Positions 42,590-51,010 of a stretch of DNA of 64,000 nucleotides are shown here, piece by piece; position 1 is the stretch's first letter, and the number at the start of each line of letters is the position of its first letter. This DNA is from Lachnospiraceae bacterium (lineage in GTDB: Bacteria; Bacillota; Clostridia; Lachnospirales; Lachnospiraceae), in the NCBI GenBank assembly GCA_900772845.1, contig CAAGSD010000022.1, positions 18,701-82,700 of the forward strand, given 5' to 3'. The translations under genes were made by a program, and so were the position numbers. Under the pieces are notes generated by a model, which was not told where the DNA came from, made no database searches, and saw only the letters and a program-made list of their open reading frames with translations.

Positions 42590-43606
42590 ATGAAACTGAT
42601 CAGAACAGAAGATGCAGTGGGACAGGTGCTGTGCCATGATATTACCAAGATCATTCCGGGAGTGGTGAAGGATGCCGTGTTCCGCAAGGGACATATTGTC
42701 ACAGAGGAGGATATACCGCTACTGTTGTCTGTGGGAAAGGAACATCTCTATGTGTGGGAGAAGAAGGAGGGTATTCTGCACGAGGATGAGGCGGCGGCAA
42801 TTTTACGGGATCTCTGCATCAACGAAAATATGACCGCCAGTGAACCGAAGGAAGGCAAGATCGAGATCCGGGCGGCAGCAGACGGATTGCTCAAGATCAA
42901 TTCCGAAAAGCTGCGTGCGGTGAACGGACTGGGAGAGATGATGATTGCTGCCATTCATGGAAATTTCCCGGTGAAAGCAGGAGATAAGCTGGCAGCTACC
43001 CGGATTATCCCTCTGGTGATCGAAGAGGAAAAAATGAACCGGGCAAAGGAAGCAGCCGGCGGGGAACCGCTTCTTAAGATACTGCCCATGTCTCATAAGA
43101 AAGTAGGGATCGTGACTACCGGCAGTGAAGTATTTAAGGGACGGATCCGGGATGCTTTTGGGCCGGCGATCCGTGCAAAACTGGCAGCGTATGATACGGA
43201 AGTGATGGGACAGGTGATCCTGGATGACTGTCAGGAAGATATTACAGCAGCCATTCGGGATTTTATTTCCCGGGGCGCAGACATGGTGTTGTGTACCGGC
43301 GGCATGAGCGTGGATCCGGATGACAGGACCCCGGGAGCCATCAAAGCTACGGGAGCGGATATTGTGTCTTATGGGGCACCGGTACTGCCGGGAGCCATGT
43401 TTCTGTTAGCTTATCTGGGAGAGACCCCCGTGCTTGGACTGCCGGGATGCGTTATGTATGCAGGGCGCACGGTATTTGATCTGGTACTGCCGAGAGTGCT
43501 GGCCGGAGAACGGTTGACAAAAGTCGATCTGGACAGTTACGGGGAAGGCGGCTTGTGCCTGAACTGCGAAGTATGTCACTTCCCCAATTGCGGTTTTGGG
43601 AAATAG
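42590..43606 (+). CDS. Molybdopterin-binding protein with Cys-rich tail
   Basis: A 338-residue protein; the ATG at 42590 with GGAG six bases ahead is preferred over ATG 42578. The N-terminal half (VGQVLCHDITKIIPGVVKDA) is followed by a MoaB/MoeA-type fold: GIVTTGSEVFKGRI, LCTGGMSVDPDDRTPGAI, YGAPVLPGAMFLLAYL, LGLPGCVMY. It resembles MoeA domain III but lacks MoeA domains II and IV. The C-terminus CLNCEVCHFPNCGFGK has four cysteines and may hold a metal or iron-sulfur cluster. A family-1 structured element follows directly. It could assist Mo insertion or handle the finished cofactor; this is inference. Confidence 0.85.
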   Translation: MKLIRTEDAVGQVLCHDITKIIPGVVKDAVFRKGHIVTEEDIPLLLSVGKEHLYVWEKKEGILHEDEAAAILRDLCINENMTASEPKEGKIEIRAAADGLLKINSEKLRAVNGLGEMMIAAIHGNFPVKAGDKLAATRIIPLVIEEEKMNRAKEAAGGEPLLKILPMSHKKVGIVTTGSEVFKGRIRDAFGPAIRAKLAAYDTEVMGQVILDDCQEDITAAIRDFISRGADMVLCTGGMSVDPDDRTPGAIKATGADIVSYGAPVLPGAMFLLAYLGETPVLGLPGCVMYAGRTVFDLVLPRVLAGERLTKVDLDSYGEGGLCLNCEVCHFPNCGFGK

Positions 43607-43609
43607 TAA

Positions 43610-43775
43610 GATACCAGGGTCAAAAGGTCTAAGCCCACATGAGCTTGCTCATAAGTGGGTGAAAGACCTTGGGACCCGCCCCGATATGAGCATAAAAGCG
43701 GGATGATAATCCCGCAATATGCGAATATTGGGGAGGATTGTGGGAGTGCGTAGCACGAAGCAATCCGTAGGTATC
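43610..43775 (+). repeat. Structured element family 1, copy C (before moaC)
   Basis: Outer stem GATACC (43610-43615) / GGTATC (43770-43775). First arm: GGGTC, AAGGTCT, CCCAC, ATGAGC pairing with GCTCAT, GTGGG, AGACCTT, GACCC. Second arm: CCCCGATA-TGA-GCAT-AAAA-GCGGGAT-GATA-ATCCCGC-AAT-ATGC-GAA-TATTGGGG, keeping the TGA/GAA internal loop of copies A and B. Third arm: GGATTG / CAATCC around GGAGTGC-GTA-GCACGAA. It lies between two molybdopterin genes but the same family occurs in unrelated places. Confidence 0.78.
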
Positions 43776-43809
43776 ATAATAACAAATTTAGTACAGAAAG
43801 GAAACGAAA

Positions 43810-44307
43810 ATGCCAGGCTTTACTCATTTTGATGCGCAGGGAAACGCCATCATGGTAGATGTAACAGACAAGGATATTACAGAGAGATGTGCCACAGCAA
43901 GTGGCTGCATCCGGGTGAGCCGTGAAGTATTTGATGCGGTGAAAAACGGTACGGCGAAAAAGGGAGATGTTCTGGGAACTGCGCGGATCGCCGGAATTAT
44001 GGCGGCGAAACGTACCTGGGAACTGATCCCTTTGTGCCATCCACTGATGCTGACAAAGGTCACCATAGATTTTGCCATGGAAGAGGAAACCAGCACGATC
44101 CGGTGTTTTTGTACGGCGAAATTATCCGGGAGAACCGGTGTGGAAATGGAAGCACTGACCGGGGTGAATGTGGCACTTCTTACCATCTATGATATGTGCA
44201 AGGCAATGGACCGCAGCATGGAAATGGGAGAGATTCATCTGGAGGAAAAGATGGGTGGCAAGAGCGGACATTTTCAAAGAACAGAATATTATGAAAAAAT
44301 ACAATAA
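43810..44307 (+). CDS. moaC: Cyclic pyranopterin monophosphate synthase
   Basis: A 165-residue MoaC, which with MoaA converts GTP to cyclic pyranopterin monophosphate, the first step of molybdopterin synthesis. Motifs: MVDVTDKDIT, ATASGCIRVS, GTARIAGIMAAKRTWELIPLC then HPL, GRTGVEMEALTGV and DMCKAMDRSM. AGAAAGGAAA precedes the ATG. Its end overlaps modA by 17 bases, so cofactor synthesis and molybdate uptake are translated together. Confidence 0.96.
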   Translation: MPGFTHFDAQGNAIMVDVTDKDITERCATASGCIRVSREVFDAVKNGTAKKGDVLGTARIAGIMAAKRTWELIPLCHPLMLTKVTIDFAMEEETSTIRCFCTAKLSGRTGVEMEALTGVNVALLTIYDMCKAMDRSMEMGEIHLEEKMGGKSGHFQRTEYYEKIQ

Positions 44308-45166
44308 AAAAATGACAGCAGTAATGACTACGGTTCTGGCAGCAATGCTGCTTGTAGGATGTGGATCTGAAACGAAGAATGCAGCAGATACCGGGTCGGC
44401 TGCTTCCGAAACAAATGCTCAGGCAGATGTGGAAGCAGGCAGCGTGGCGCAGGATACGGAGAGCGGTGAAGCTGTAGAACTGACGATTTTAGCGGCAGCT
44501 TCCCTCACGGATGTATGCAACGAGATCAAGACAGAGTATGAAGCAGCGCATCCAAATGTGACACTGAACTTTTCTTATGGAGCATCCGGAGCCTTACAGA
44601 CACAGATCGAGGAGGGGGCTCCGGCAGATCTGTTTTTCTCCGCAGCGACCAAACAGATGACAGCTCTGAACGACGAGGGACTGATGGATCCGGATTCTAT
44701 TGTGAATCTGCTGGAGAATAAAGTGGTTCTGATCGTTCCGGAAGATAGTGATAAGGACATTGCTTCTTTTGAGGATGTGGCAACGGATAAAGTCGGTATG
44801 ATCGGTCTTGGCGAGCCGGGCAGTGTACCGGTAGGGCAGTACTCCGAGGAGATTTTCACCTCTCTGGGAATTCTGGATACGGTAAAGACAAAGGCAAACT
44901 ACGGTTCCGATGTCCGCACGGTACTTTCCTGGGTGGAGACCGGTGCGGTGGACTGTGGTGTGGTATACGCCACGGATGCTTATGTGGGCGAGAATATTAA
45001 GATCGTCTGCGAAGCTCCTGAAGGCTCCTGCAAAAAGGTGATCTATCCGGTGGGAATCGTGAAGGCGAGTGAACATGCAGATGCGGCAGCAGAGTTCCTT
45101 GCATATCTGCAGACCGATCATGCCATGCAGAAATTTGAAGGCTACGGATTCTCTGCGGCAGAATAG
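44291..45166 (+). CDS. modA: Molybdate-binding lipoprotein
   Basis: A 291-residue lipoprotein; the ATG at 44291 begins a signal peptide with lipobox LLVGC (Cys24). After a Ser/Ala/Glu linker the ModA fold follows: LTILAAASLTDVCNEIKTEY, SYGASGALQTQIEEGAPADL, FFSAATKQM, LGEPGSVPVGQYSEE and CGVVYATDAYV. It captures oxyanion (molybdate or tungstate) for ModBC. Overlap with moaC suggests coupling. Specificity between Mo and W is not decided by visible residues. Confidence 0.94.
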   Translation: MKKYNKKMTAVMTTVLAAMLLVGCGSETKNAADTGSAASETNAQADVEAGSVAQDTESGEAVELTILAAASLTDVCNEIKTEYEAAHPNVTLNFSYGASGALQTQIEEGAPADLFFSAATKQMTALNDEGLMDPDSIVNLLENKVVLIVPEDSDKDIASFEDVATDKVGMIGLGEPGSVPVGQYSEEIFTSLGILDTVKTKANYGSDVRTVLSWVETGAVDCGVVYATDAYVGENIKIVCEAPEGSCKKVIYPVGIVKASEHADAAAEFLAYLQTDHAMQKFEGYGFSAAE

Positions 45167-45174
45167 GAGCGGAA

Positions 45175-45846
45175 ATGGATTTTTCACCCTTATGGATCTC
45201 CATGAAGGTCGCAGTATGTGCGACGGTATTTACTTTTTTCCTGGGACTGTTGTCTGCGAGACTGGTAATCTCCCTGAGAGCGGGAAAGGCATTGATCGAC
45301 GGGATTTTTTCCCTTCCCATGGTGCTGCCGCCTACCGTGGTAGGATTCTTTCTGTTGATCATCTTCGGAAAAAACAGTCTGCTGGGCGGCCTGCTCTTAA
45401 AAATGGGAATCAGTGTGCTGTTCACCTGGCAGGGGGCGGTGATCGCAGCAGTGGTGGTATCTTTTCCCATCATGTACCGGACAGCCCGCGGCGCCCTGGA
45501 GCAGGTAGATGTGAATCTGGTCTATGCTGCAAGGACACTGGGAATGTCGGAGACAAAGATATTTTTCCGGATTCAGCTTCCGGCGGCATGGCCCGGTGTG
45601 GCGGCTGCCACGATTCTGGCATTTGCCAGAGCCCTGGGGGAATTCGGGGCGACGATCATGTTAGCCGGAAATATTCCCGGCAGAACACAGACCATGTCGG
45701 TAGCAATCTACACGGCAGTGCAGAGCGGTGACAGGAGCCTTGCCTATTACTGGGTAGCCATTATCATGGGAATATCCTTTTTCACCATTTTCCTGATGAA
45801 TTACTGGATGGGATATCAGGAACGGAAAGGCGGTGGAAAAAGGTAA
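45175..45846 (+). CDS. modB: Molybdate ABC transporter permease
   Basis: A 223-residue permease with five to six membrane helices. The segment SLPMVLPPTVVGFFLL is typical of ModB and the coupling loop is ARTLGMSETKIFFRIQLP. ALGEFGATIMLAGNIPGRTQ is the strongly conserved C-terminal block. TAGGAGCGGAA precedes the ATG nine bases after modA; the stop overlaps modC by one base. Confidence 0.95.
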   Translation: MDFSPLWISMKVAVCATVFTFFLGLLSARLVISLRAGKALIDGIFSLPMVLPPTVVGFFLLIIFGKNSLLGGLLLKMGISVLFTWQGAVIAAVVVSFPIMYRTARGALEQVDVNLVYAARTLGMSETKIFFRIQLPAAWPGVAAATILAFARALGEFGATIMLAGNIPGRTQTMSVAIYTAVQSGDRSLAYYWVAIIMGISFFTIFLMNYWMGYQERKGGGKR

Positions 45847-46889
45847 TGGCTTTGTACGTGGATATTGAAAAAAAATGTGGTGACTTCCTACTAAAAGTAA
45901 AGTTTACCGCAGAAAAAGAGGTACTGGGGCTGTTAGGTGCTTCCGGCTGTGGCAAGAGTATGACACTCAAATGCATTGCAGGAATCGAAAAGCCGGATAA
46001 AGGTGTGATCCGGCTGGACGATAAAGTATTTTTTGATTCGGAGAAACGGATCCATCTGCCGGTACAGAAACGCAAGGTAGGTTATCTGTTTCAGGATTAT
46101 GCGCTTTTCCCGAATATGACGGTGCTGCAGAATATCATGTGCGGCGCAGGTGACAGGAAGAAGGCATCAGAATATGTGAAGCGTTTTTTTCTGGAAGGCA
46201 AGGAGCAGCTGTACCCGGCGCAGCTGTCCGGAGGACAGAAGCAGCGTACCGCCATGGCGAGGATGTTAGCCGGGGAACCGGAGATACTGATGTTAGATGA
46301 GCCATTTACAGCACTGGACAATTATCTGAAAATGCAGTTGGAGCGGGAACTGATGAAGGTCATGGAAGATTATGGGAAGACAGTACTGTTCGTATCCCAT
46401 GACCGGAACGAGGCCTATCGTATGACGGACCGCATCGCAGTCATGGAAGACGGACAGATCCTGGATGTGCAGCCGAAAGAGGAGCTTTTTCAGAATCCGG
46501 CTTCTCTGGCGGCAACACTTCTGACCGGATGTAAAAATGTCTCGATGCTGCAGGCTGAATCTGATGGCGGATATGCGGCAACAGACTGGGGAATGCGCCT
46601 GGCTGCGCCGCCTGAGGAAGGCAACTACAAATATGCGGCATTCCGGGCACACTATTTTCAGGTCGTTCCGGCAATGGAGGCAACAAATGTGCTGGAGTGT
46701 CACATCCTGCGGGTGATCGAGGATACTTTTTCCACAGTGGTACTGTTTTGTAATGGTAACCGGACAGGGGAACATGCGTCAGAGGTGTTGACCTATGAAT
46801 TGCCGAAGGAGGAATGGCAGAAGCTGAAAAATACAGAAACACTGTATCTGAAAATGCCATCAGACCAGATCATATGGCTGGAAAAATAA
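45846..46889 (+). CDS. modC: Molybdate ABC transporter ATPase
   Basis: A 347-residue ATPase: Walker A GASGCGKSM (Met replaces the usual Thr/Ser at the last position), signature LSGGQKQRTAMARML, Walker B ILMLDEPFTALD, switch His in FVSHDRNEAYRM. The C-terminal 110 residues form a MOP-like regulatory segment, where oxyanion binding can trans-inhibit transport in the family. TAATG overlap with modB. moaA follows after 12 bases. Confidence 0.94.
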   Translation: MALYVDIEKKCGDFLLKVKFTAEKEVLGLLGASGCGKSMTLKCIAGIEKPDKGVIRLDDKVFFDSEKRIHLPVQKRKVGYLFQDYALFPNMTVLQNIMCGAGDRKKASEYVKRFFLEGKEQLYPAQLSGGQKQRTAMARMLAGEPEILMLDEPFTALDNYLKMQLERELMKVMEDYGKTVLFVSHDRNEAYRMTDRIAVMEDGQILDVQPKEELFQNPASLAATLLTGCKNVSMLQAESDGGYAATDWGMRLAAPPEEGNYKYAAFRAHYFQVVPAMEATNVLECHILRVIEDTFSTVVLFCNGNRTGEHASEVLTYELPKEEWQKLKNTETLYLKMPSDQIIWLEK

Positions 46890-46901
46890 AAGGAGTGCAT
46901 A

Positions 46902-47987
46902 ATGCGGGATGGTCTTGGAAGAAACATTGATTATTTGAGAATATCGGTGACAGACAAATGCAACCTTCGCTGCAAATATTGTATGCCGCCGCAGGGAATC
47001 CTGCCGGTATCTCATGAGGAGATACTGACGCTGGAAGAAATCTTCCGGCTGGTGGGCATTATGGAACAACTGGGAATCCGGAAGGTGCGGCTGACCGGCG
47101 GGGAACCCATGGTGCGGAAAAATCTGCCGTGGCTGGTGGAGCAGATCCATGGACTGTCGGGGATCCGGGAGATCGCCATGACGACCAACGGAACAATGTT
47201 TGCTCCACAGGCCGAAATGTATCGCAGCGCAGGACTTACGGCGGTGAACATCAGTCTGGACACGCTGGATCCGGAACGTTTTCGCTGCATCACAGGCGGT
47301 GACAGAGCAGATCGTGCAGCAGGTGTGGACAGTGTGCTCCGTGCAATTGATGCGGCACTGGAGCAGCAGCTTAAGGTGAAAATAAACTGCGTTCCCTGTG
47401 TGGAGATGAATGGAGAAGATATCGAAGGGATTGCTATGCTGGCTGAAGACAGACCCGTGGATGTCCGGTTCATCGAGCTGATGCCCATAGGCTGTGGAAA
47501 AAATTATACAGGAATTTCCTCGGAGGAGATTTTAAGGCGGCTGGAGCAGCACTTCGGAAAGGCAATTGCAATTCCGGAGAAAGTGAATATGGCAACCGGC
47601 CGGTTGACAGAAAATTTTGCCAGAAAAACGAGTAATCCGGTCGACAATTCCGGCCGTAGAACGGACGGCCCGGCAGAATATTATCAGTTTCCGGGATTTT
47701 CCGGCAGGATCGGATTCATCAGTCCGATTTCCCATAAATTCTGCAGGGAATGTAACAGAGTCCGTCTGACCTGCGAAGGAAGATTAAAGCTCTGCCTGCA
47801 TTATGACAGGGGACTGGAGCTGAAACCGCTGCTTCGAAGCGGTGCTTCCGATGAGAAAATTGGAAGGCAGATCATAAACGCCCTGAAGGAGAAACCATCA
47901 GAGCATCATTTCCGGGAAAAGGCAGCAGGCGAAGAATTGCCGGGCGGTGTGGAAGAACAGCGCAAGATGGTACAGATCGGCGGATAG
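46902..47987 (+). CDS. moaA: GTP 3',8-cyclase
   Basis: A 361-residue radical-SAM enzyme that starts molybdopterin synthesis from GTP. The N-terminal cluster motif C-N-L-R-C-K-Y-C gives Cys20, Cys24 and Cys27; the C-terminal cluster is in FCRECNRVRLTCEGRLKLCL. The protein ends in the functional GG (KMVQIGG) needed for activity in the family. LTGGEPMVRK and MTTNGTM are present. AAAAGGAG precedes the ATG. Its partner moaC is upstream of the modABC genes. Confidence 0.96.
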   Translation: MRDGLGRNIDYLRISVTDKCNLRCKYCMPPQGILPVSHEEILTLEEIFRLVGIMEQLGIRKVRLTGGEPMVRKNLPWLVEQIHGLSGIREIAMTTNGTMFAPQAEMYRSAGLTAVNISLDTLDPERFRCITGGDRADRAAGVDSVLRAIDAALEQQLKVKINCVPCVEMNGEDIEGIAMLAEDRPVDVRFIELMPIGCGKNYTGISSEEILRRLEQHFGKAIAIPEKVNMATGRLTENFARKTSNPVDNSGRRTDGPAEYYQFPGFSGRIGFISPISHKFCRECNRVRLTCEGRLKLCLHYDRGLELKPLLRSGASDEKIGRQIINALKEKPSEHHFREKAAGEELPGGVEEQRKMVQIGG

Positions 47988-48065
47988 ATACAAAACATGA
48001 CCGGCGCGGGCAGGCGAAAGCGGCCCGGCAGAATGGACCGGGCGGGAAAGAAAGGTATGACAGTT

Positions 48066-49010
48066 ATGGCAGGAGAAGTAGCAGCAGTATGTATCAGCGA
48101 GAAAAAAGGAACAGCCAAGCAAAATATCGGAAGCTGTAATTTTATAGAAGACTGGGGACTGGAGAAGGATGCCCATGCGGGCAACTGGCACAGACAGGTA
48201 AGCCTGTTATCCTGGGAAGAGGTGGAAAAATTCCGCGCAAGAGGTGCGAACGTGGCAGATGGAGCTTTTGGTGAAAATCTGCTGGTGAAAGGATATGATT
48301 TTAAATCTTACCCGGTGGGAAGTATTTTCAAATGTAATGATGTGGTGCTGGAAATCACGCAGATAGGGAAAAAATGCCATTCGGAATGCGAGATCTTCCA
48401 TATGGTGGGGGACTGTATCATGCCCAGAGAGGGCGTGTTCGCCAGAGTATTGCATGGCGGCAGGATCGATGTCGGTGATACCTTAAAACTGATCAGTACG
48501 AGAAAATTCAGAGCTGGGATCATTACGGCCAGTGATAAGGGAAGCAAAGGAGAGCGGGAAGATAAGAGTGGTCCCACTATCTGTGAGATCATAGAAAAAC
48601 AGGGATACACTACAGTCAGCAGTGTCGTGCTGCCGGATGATGAAGACGGATTGTACCGTGAGATGATAAGACTGGCAGACGAAGAGGATGTGGATGTAAT
48701 ATTTACTACCGGAGGAACCGGTTTTTCTCCCAGAGATAATACCCCGGAAGCCACCATGCGGGCAGCCACAAGGAATGCTCCGGGGATCGCAGAGGCGATG
48801 CGCTATTACAGCCTGCAGATCACTCCCCGGGCAATGTTAAGCAGAGCTGCCAGCGTCATCCGAAACCGGACGCTGATCGTAAATCTGCCGGGAAGCCCGA
48901 AAGCAGTGAAGGAATGCCTGGAGGCAGTGCTGGATACACTGGCTCATGGAATCCGGATCCTTCGGGAAGAAGACGGAGAATGTGGCAATACGACTTCGCT
49001 AAAAAAATAA
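48066..49010 (+). CDS. MOSC-MogA fusion protein
   Basis: A 314-residue two-domain protein from the ATG at 48066 (AAAGG ten bases upstream; in-frame ATGs at 47997 and 48057 are less well placed). Residues 1-148 are a MOSC domain (DAHAGNWHRQVSLLSWEEVE, GAFGENLLVKG, QIGKKCHSECEIF), of the kind that binds a sulfur-carrying molybdenum cofactor. Residues 152-310 are MogA/MoaB-like (AGIITASDKGSKGEREDKSG, FTTGGTGFSPRDNTPEAT, NLPGSPKAVKECL), which adenylylates molybdopterin. The fusion is known in Clostridia. It is the last gene of the cofactor cluster. Confidence 0.92.
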   Translation: MAGEVAAVCISEKKGTAKQNIGSCNFIEDWGLEKDAHAGNWHRQVSLLSWEEVEKFRARGANVADGAFGENLLVKGYDFKSYPVGSIFKCNDVVLEITQIGKKCHSECEIFHMVGDCIMPREGVFARVLHGGRIDVGDTLKLISTRKFRAGIITASDKGSKGEREDKSGPTICEIIEKQGYTTVSSVVLPDDEDGLYREMIRLADEEDVDVIFTTGGTGFSPRDNTPEATMRAATRNAPGIAEAMRYYSLQITPRAMLSRAASVIRNRTLIVNLPGSPKAVKECLEAVLDTLAHGIRILREEDGECGNTTSLKK

Positions 49011-49035
49011 CAGGTTTGTTAAATAATTAATCTAA

Positions 49036-49064
49036 TTGAAGAATGTTTCTCAAGAAGGTATAAT
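49036..49064 (+). promoter_or_regulatory. Promoter of the formate dehydrogenase operon
   Basis: TTGAAG (49036-49041), 17-base spacer, TATAAT (49059-49064). Confidence 0.7.
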
Positions 49065-49084
49065 GTAAGCACTTACATTATACC
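49057..49084 (+). promoter_or_regulatory. Palindromic operator 2, 28-bp extended palindrome
   Basis: The core ATGTAAGCACTTACAT (49063-49078) is the exact reverse complement of operator 1. Here it is extended to arms GGTATAATGTAAG / CTTACATTATACC around CA and includes the -10 box. A run of five T follows, so as RNA it could also serve as a weak terminator for the upstream cluster; the AT-rich stem and the shared core with operator 1 favour a protein-binding site. Confidence 0.72.
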
Positions 49085-49174
49085 TTTTTAAGTATTCGGG
49101 GTAGTCGGTAAAATCTTATGCCTGTTGGAAGAGATACAGTACTCATTATGACAGGACGTACACAGGAGGGTTCC

Positions 49175-51010
49175 ATGCATTCCGAGAATATTATTTACAA
49201 AAATGAAATGAATGAAAAAACAACAAAATTTCTTGACAAATTTGTGAAGAGAGTGAAGGGAAATCCTCCCGGTGTCTGCCCGATCGCAGTACAGCTTTCT
49301 TTTTTACAGAGTGCCAGAAGCCAGACCTGCGGTAAATGTGTTCCGTGCCGTGACGGACTGGAACAGGTAGAGAATATGATGCGCAGCATTCTGGACGGCA
49401 AGGCGGATATGGATACCTTTAACAATATGGTATCTTTGGCGGAAATGATTCAGGATACTGCGGACTGTGCCATCGGTTATGAGGCGGCTAACATCGTACT
49501 TCAGAGTGTGGAGCTGTTCCGTGAAGAATACATGAGCCATATTGAACAGCACAGATGTCAGGCGGAAGTGGGACAGAAGGTTCCCTGTATTTCCCATTGC
49601 CCGGCACATGTGGATATTCCCGGATATATTGCGCTGATCGGCGAACATCGTTATGCAGATGCCATCAATCTGATCCGCAGGGACAATCCTTTTCCCACGG
49701 CATGCGCATTTATCTGTGAACACCCCTGTGAGGCAAAATGCCGCAGAGACCTGATAGACAGCCCGGTCAATATCCGTGGACTGAAGAAATTCGCAGTGGA
49801 TCAGATCGCGGCAGATCAGGTAAAGGTACCGGAGTGTAATGTCACCACCGGTAAAAAAGTAGCTATCGTAGGAGGAGGTCCTTCCGGACTGACAACTGCT
49901 TATTATCTGTCGCTGATGGGACATAAGGTAGACGTATACGAAGAGAGAGAAGCGCTGGGAGGAATGCTGCGTTACGGTATTCCCAATTACCGTCTGCCCA
50001 AGGACAGACTGGATGAAGATATCAATGCGATCCTGTCTACCGGTAATATTACAGTGCATTACAATACTGCCATCGGCAGGGATATCACGATGGAACAGCT
50101 GAAGGAGCAGTACAATGCGATCTATATTGCTATCGGTGCCCAGGTAGGTAAATCTGTAAACGTAGACGGCGTGAACAGCAACGGAGTCTATTCCGCAGTG
50201 GAAATGTTAGGAGAGATCGGCAGGGGCAACATTCCGGATTATACCGGCAAACGTGTGGTGGTCGTAGGTGGCGGAAACGTAGCCATGGACTGTGCCCGTT
50301 CTGCCATCCGGTGCCATGCAAAAGAGGTAACGGTGATCTACCGCAGACGTCAGATCGACATGACGGCATTGCCTTCCGAAATCCAGGGAGCCATTGAAGA
50401 GGGTGTGGAACTGCTGACCTTAAATGCACCTGTGAAGATCAATGCGGATGCGGACGGTAATGTCTGTGGATTTGTGGCACAGCCCCAGATCATCAGTGTA
50501 TATGACAAGCAGGGAAAACCTTCCGTGACGGTGGCAAATAAACCTGAGATCGAGGTGCCCTGTGAAGTGGTACTTATGGCCATCGGGCAGGATATTGTCT
50601 CTGCACCTTTTGCAGAGTATGATGTGCATCCCCGAAGAAAGACATTTGAGACATTAGATACTACTAGACTGAAAAGTTATGACAAGATTTTCGCCGGCGG
50701 TGACTGTGTATTTGGTCCGGCAACTGTAATTAAGGCTATTGGTGCCGGTAAAGTTGCGGCACTGAACATTGATGAATACCTTGGGTATCATCATAAATAT
50801 CTGGAGGATATTAAGATCCCGGAGCCCAGAGAGAATGACAGAACCCATTACGGCAGAGTGCATCTGACAGACCGTTCCGCAAGAGAGCGTAAGAATAATT
50901 TTGAACCGGTGGAAAACGGAATGTCCTACGATGAGGCAATGCAGGAATGCGGTAAATGCTTAAGATGTGATCACTTCGGATGTGGAGTGGTAGAAGGAGG
51001 CAGAGTATAA
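49175..51010 (+). CDS. NuoF-tail/GltD-like flavoprotein partner of FDH
   Basis: A 611-residue protein; the ATG at 49175 has AGGAGGG upstream. Residues 20-125 match the iron-sulfur end domain of NuoF (SARSQTCGKCVPCRDG, DTADCAIGYEA) without its FMN-binding part. Residues 130-230 are the two-cluster domain of glutamate-synthase small subunits (CISHCPAHVDIPGY, CAFICEHPCEAKCRRD). Residues 225-560 hold FAD (VAIVGGGPSGLTTAYYLSLM) and NAD(P) (VVVVGGGNVAMDCARSAIR) sites. The C-terminus has CGKCLRCDHFGCG. It probably links formate oxidation to NAD(P) or ferredoxin. It overlaps fdhA by one base. Confidence 0.87.
   Translation: MHSENIIYKNEMNEKTTKFLDKFVKRVKGNPPGVCPIAVQLSFLQSARSQTCGKCVPCRDGLEQVENMMRSILDGKADMDTFNNMVSLAEMIQDTADCAIGYEAANIVLQSVELFREEYMSHIEQHRCQAEVGQKVPCISHCPAHVDIPGYIALIGEHRYADAINLIRRDNPFPTACAFICEHPCEAKCRRDLIDSPVNIRGLKKFAVDQIAADQVKVPECNVTTGKKVAIVGGGPSGLTTAYYLSLMGHKVDVYEEREALGGMLRYGIPNYRLPKDRLDEDINAILSTGNITVHYNTAIGRDITMEQLKEQYNAIYIAIGAQVGKSVNVDGVNSNGVYSAVEMLGEIGRGNIPDYTGKRVVVVGGGNVAMDCARSAIRCHAKEVTVIYRRRQIDMTALPSEIQGAIEEGVELLTLNAPVKINADADGNVCGFVAQPQIISVYDKQGKPSVTVANKPEIEVPCEVVLMAIGQDIVSAPFAEYDVHPRRKTFETLDTTRLKSYDKIFAGGDCVFGPATVIKAIGAGKVAALNIDEYLGYHHKYLEDIKIPEPRENDRTHYGRVHLTDRSARERKNNFEPVENGMSYDEAMQECGKCLRCDHFGCGVVEGGRV

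Noticed and set aside
43610..43775. Moco riboswitch upstream of moaC
   Set aside because: Same element occurs before thyA and a sensor kinase, so a cofactor-specific switch is unlikely; the known Moco motif was not recognised.
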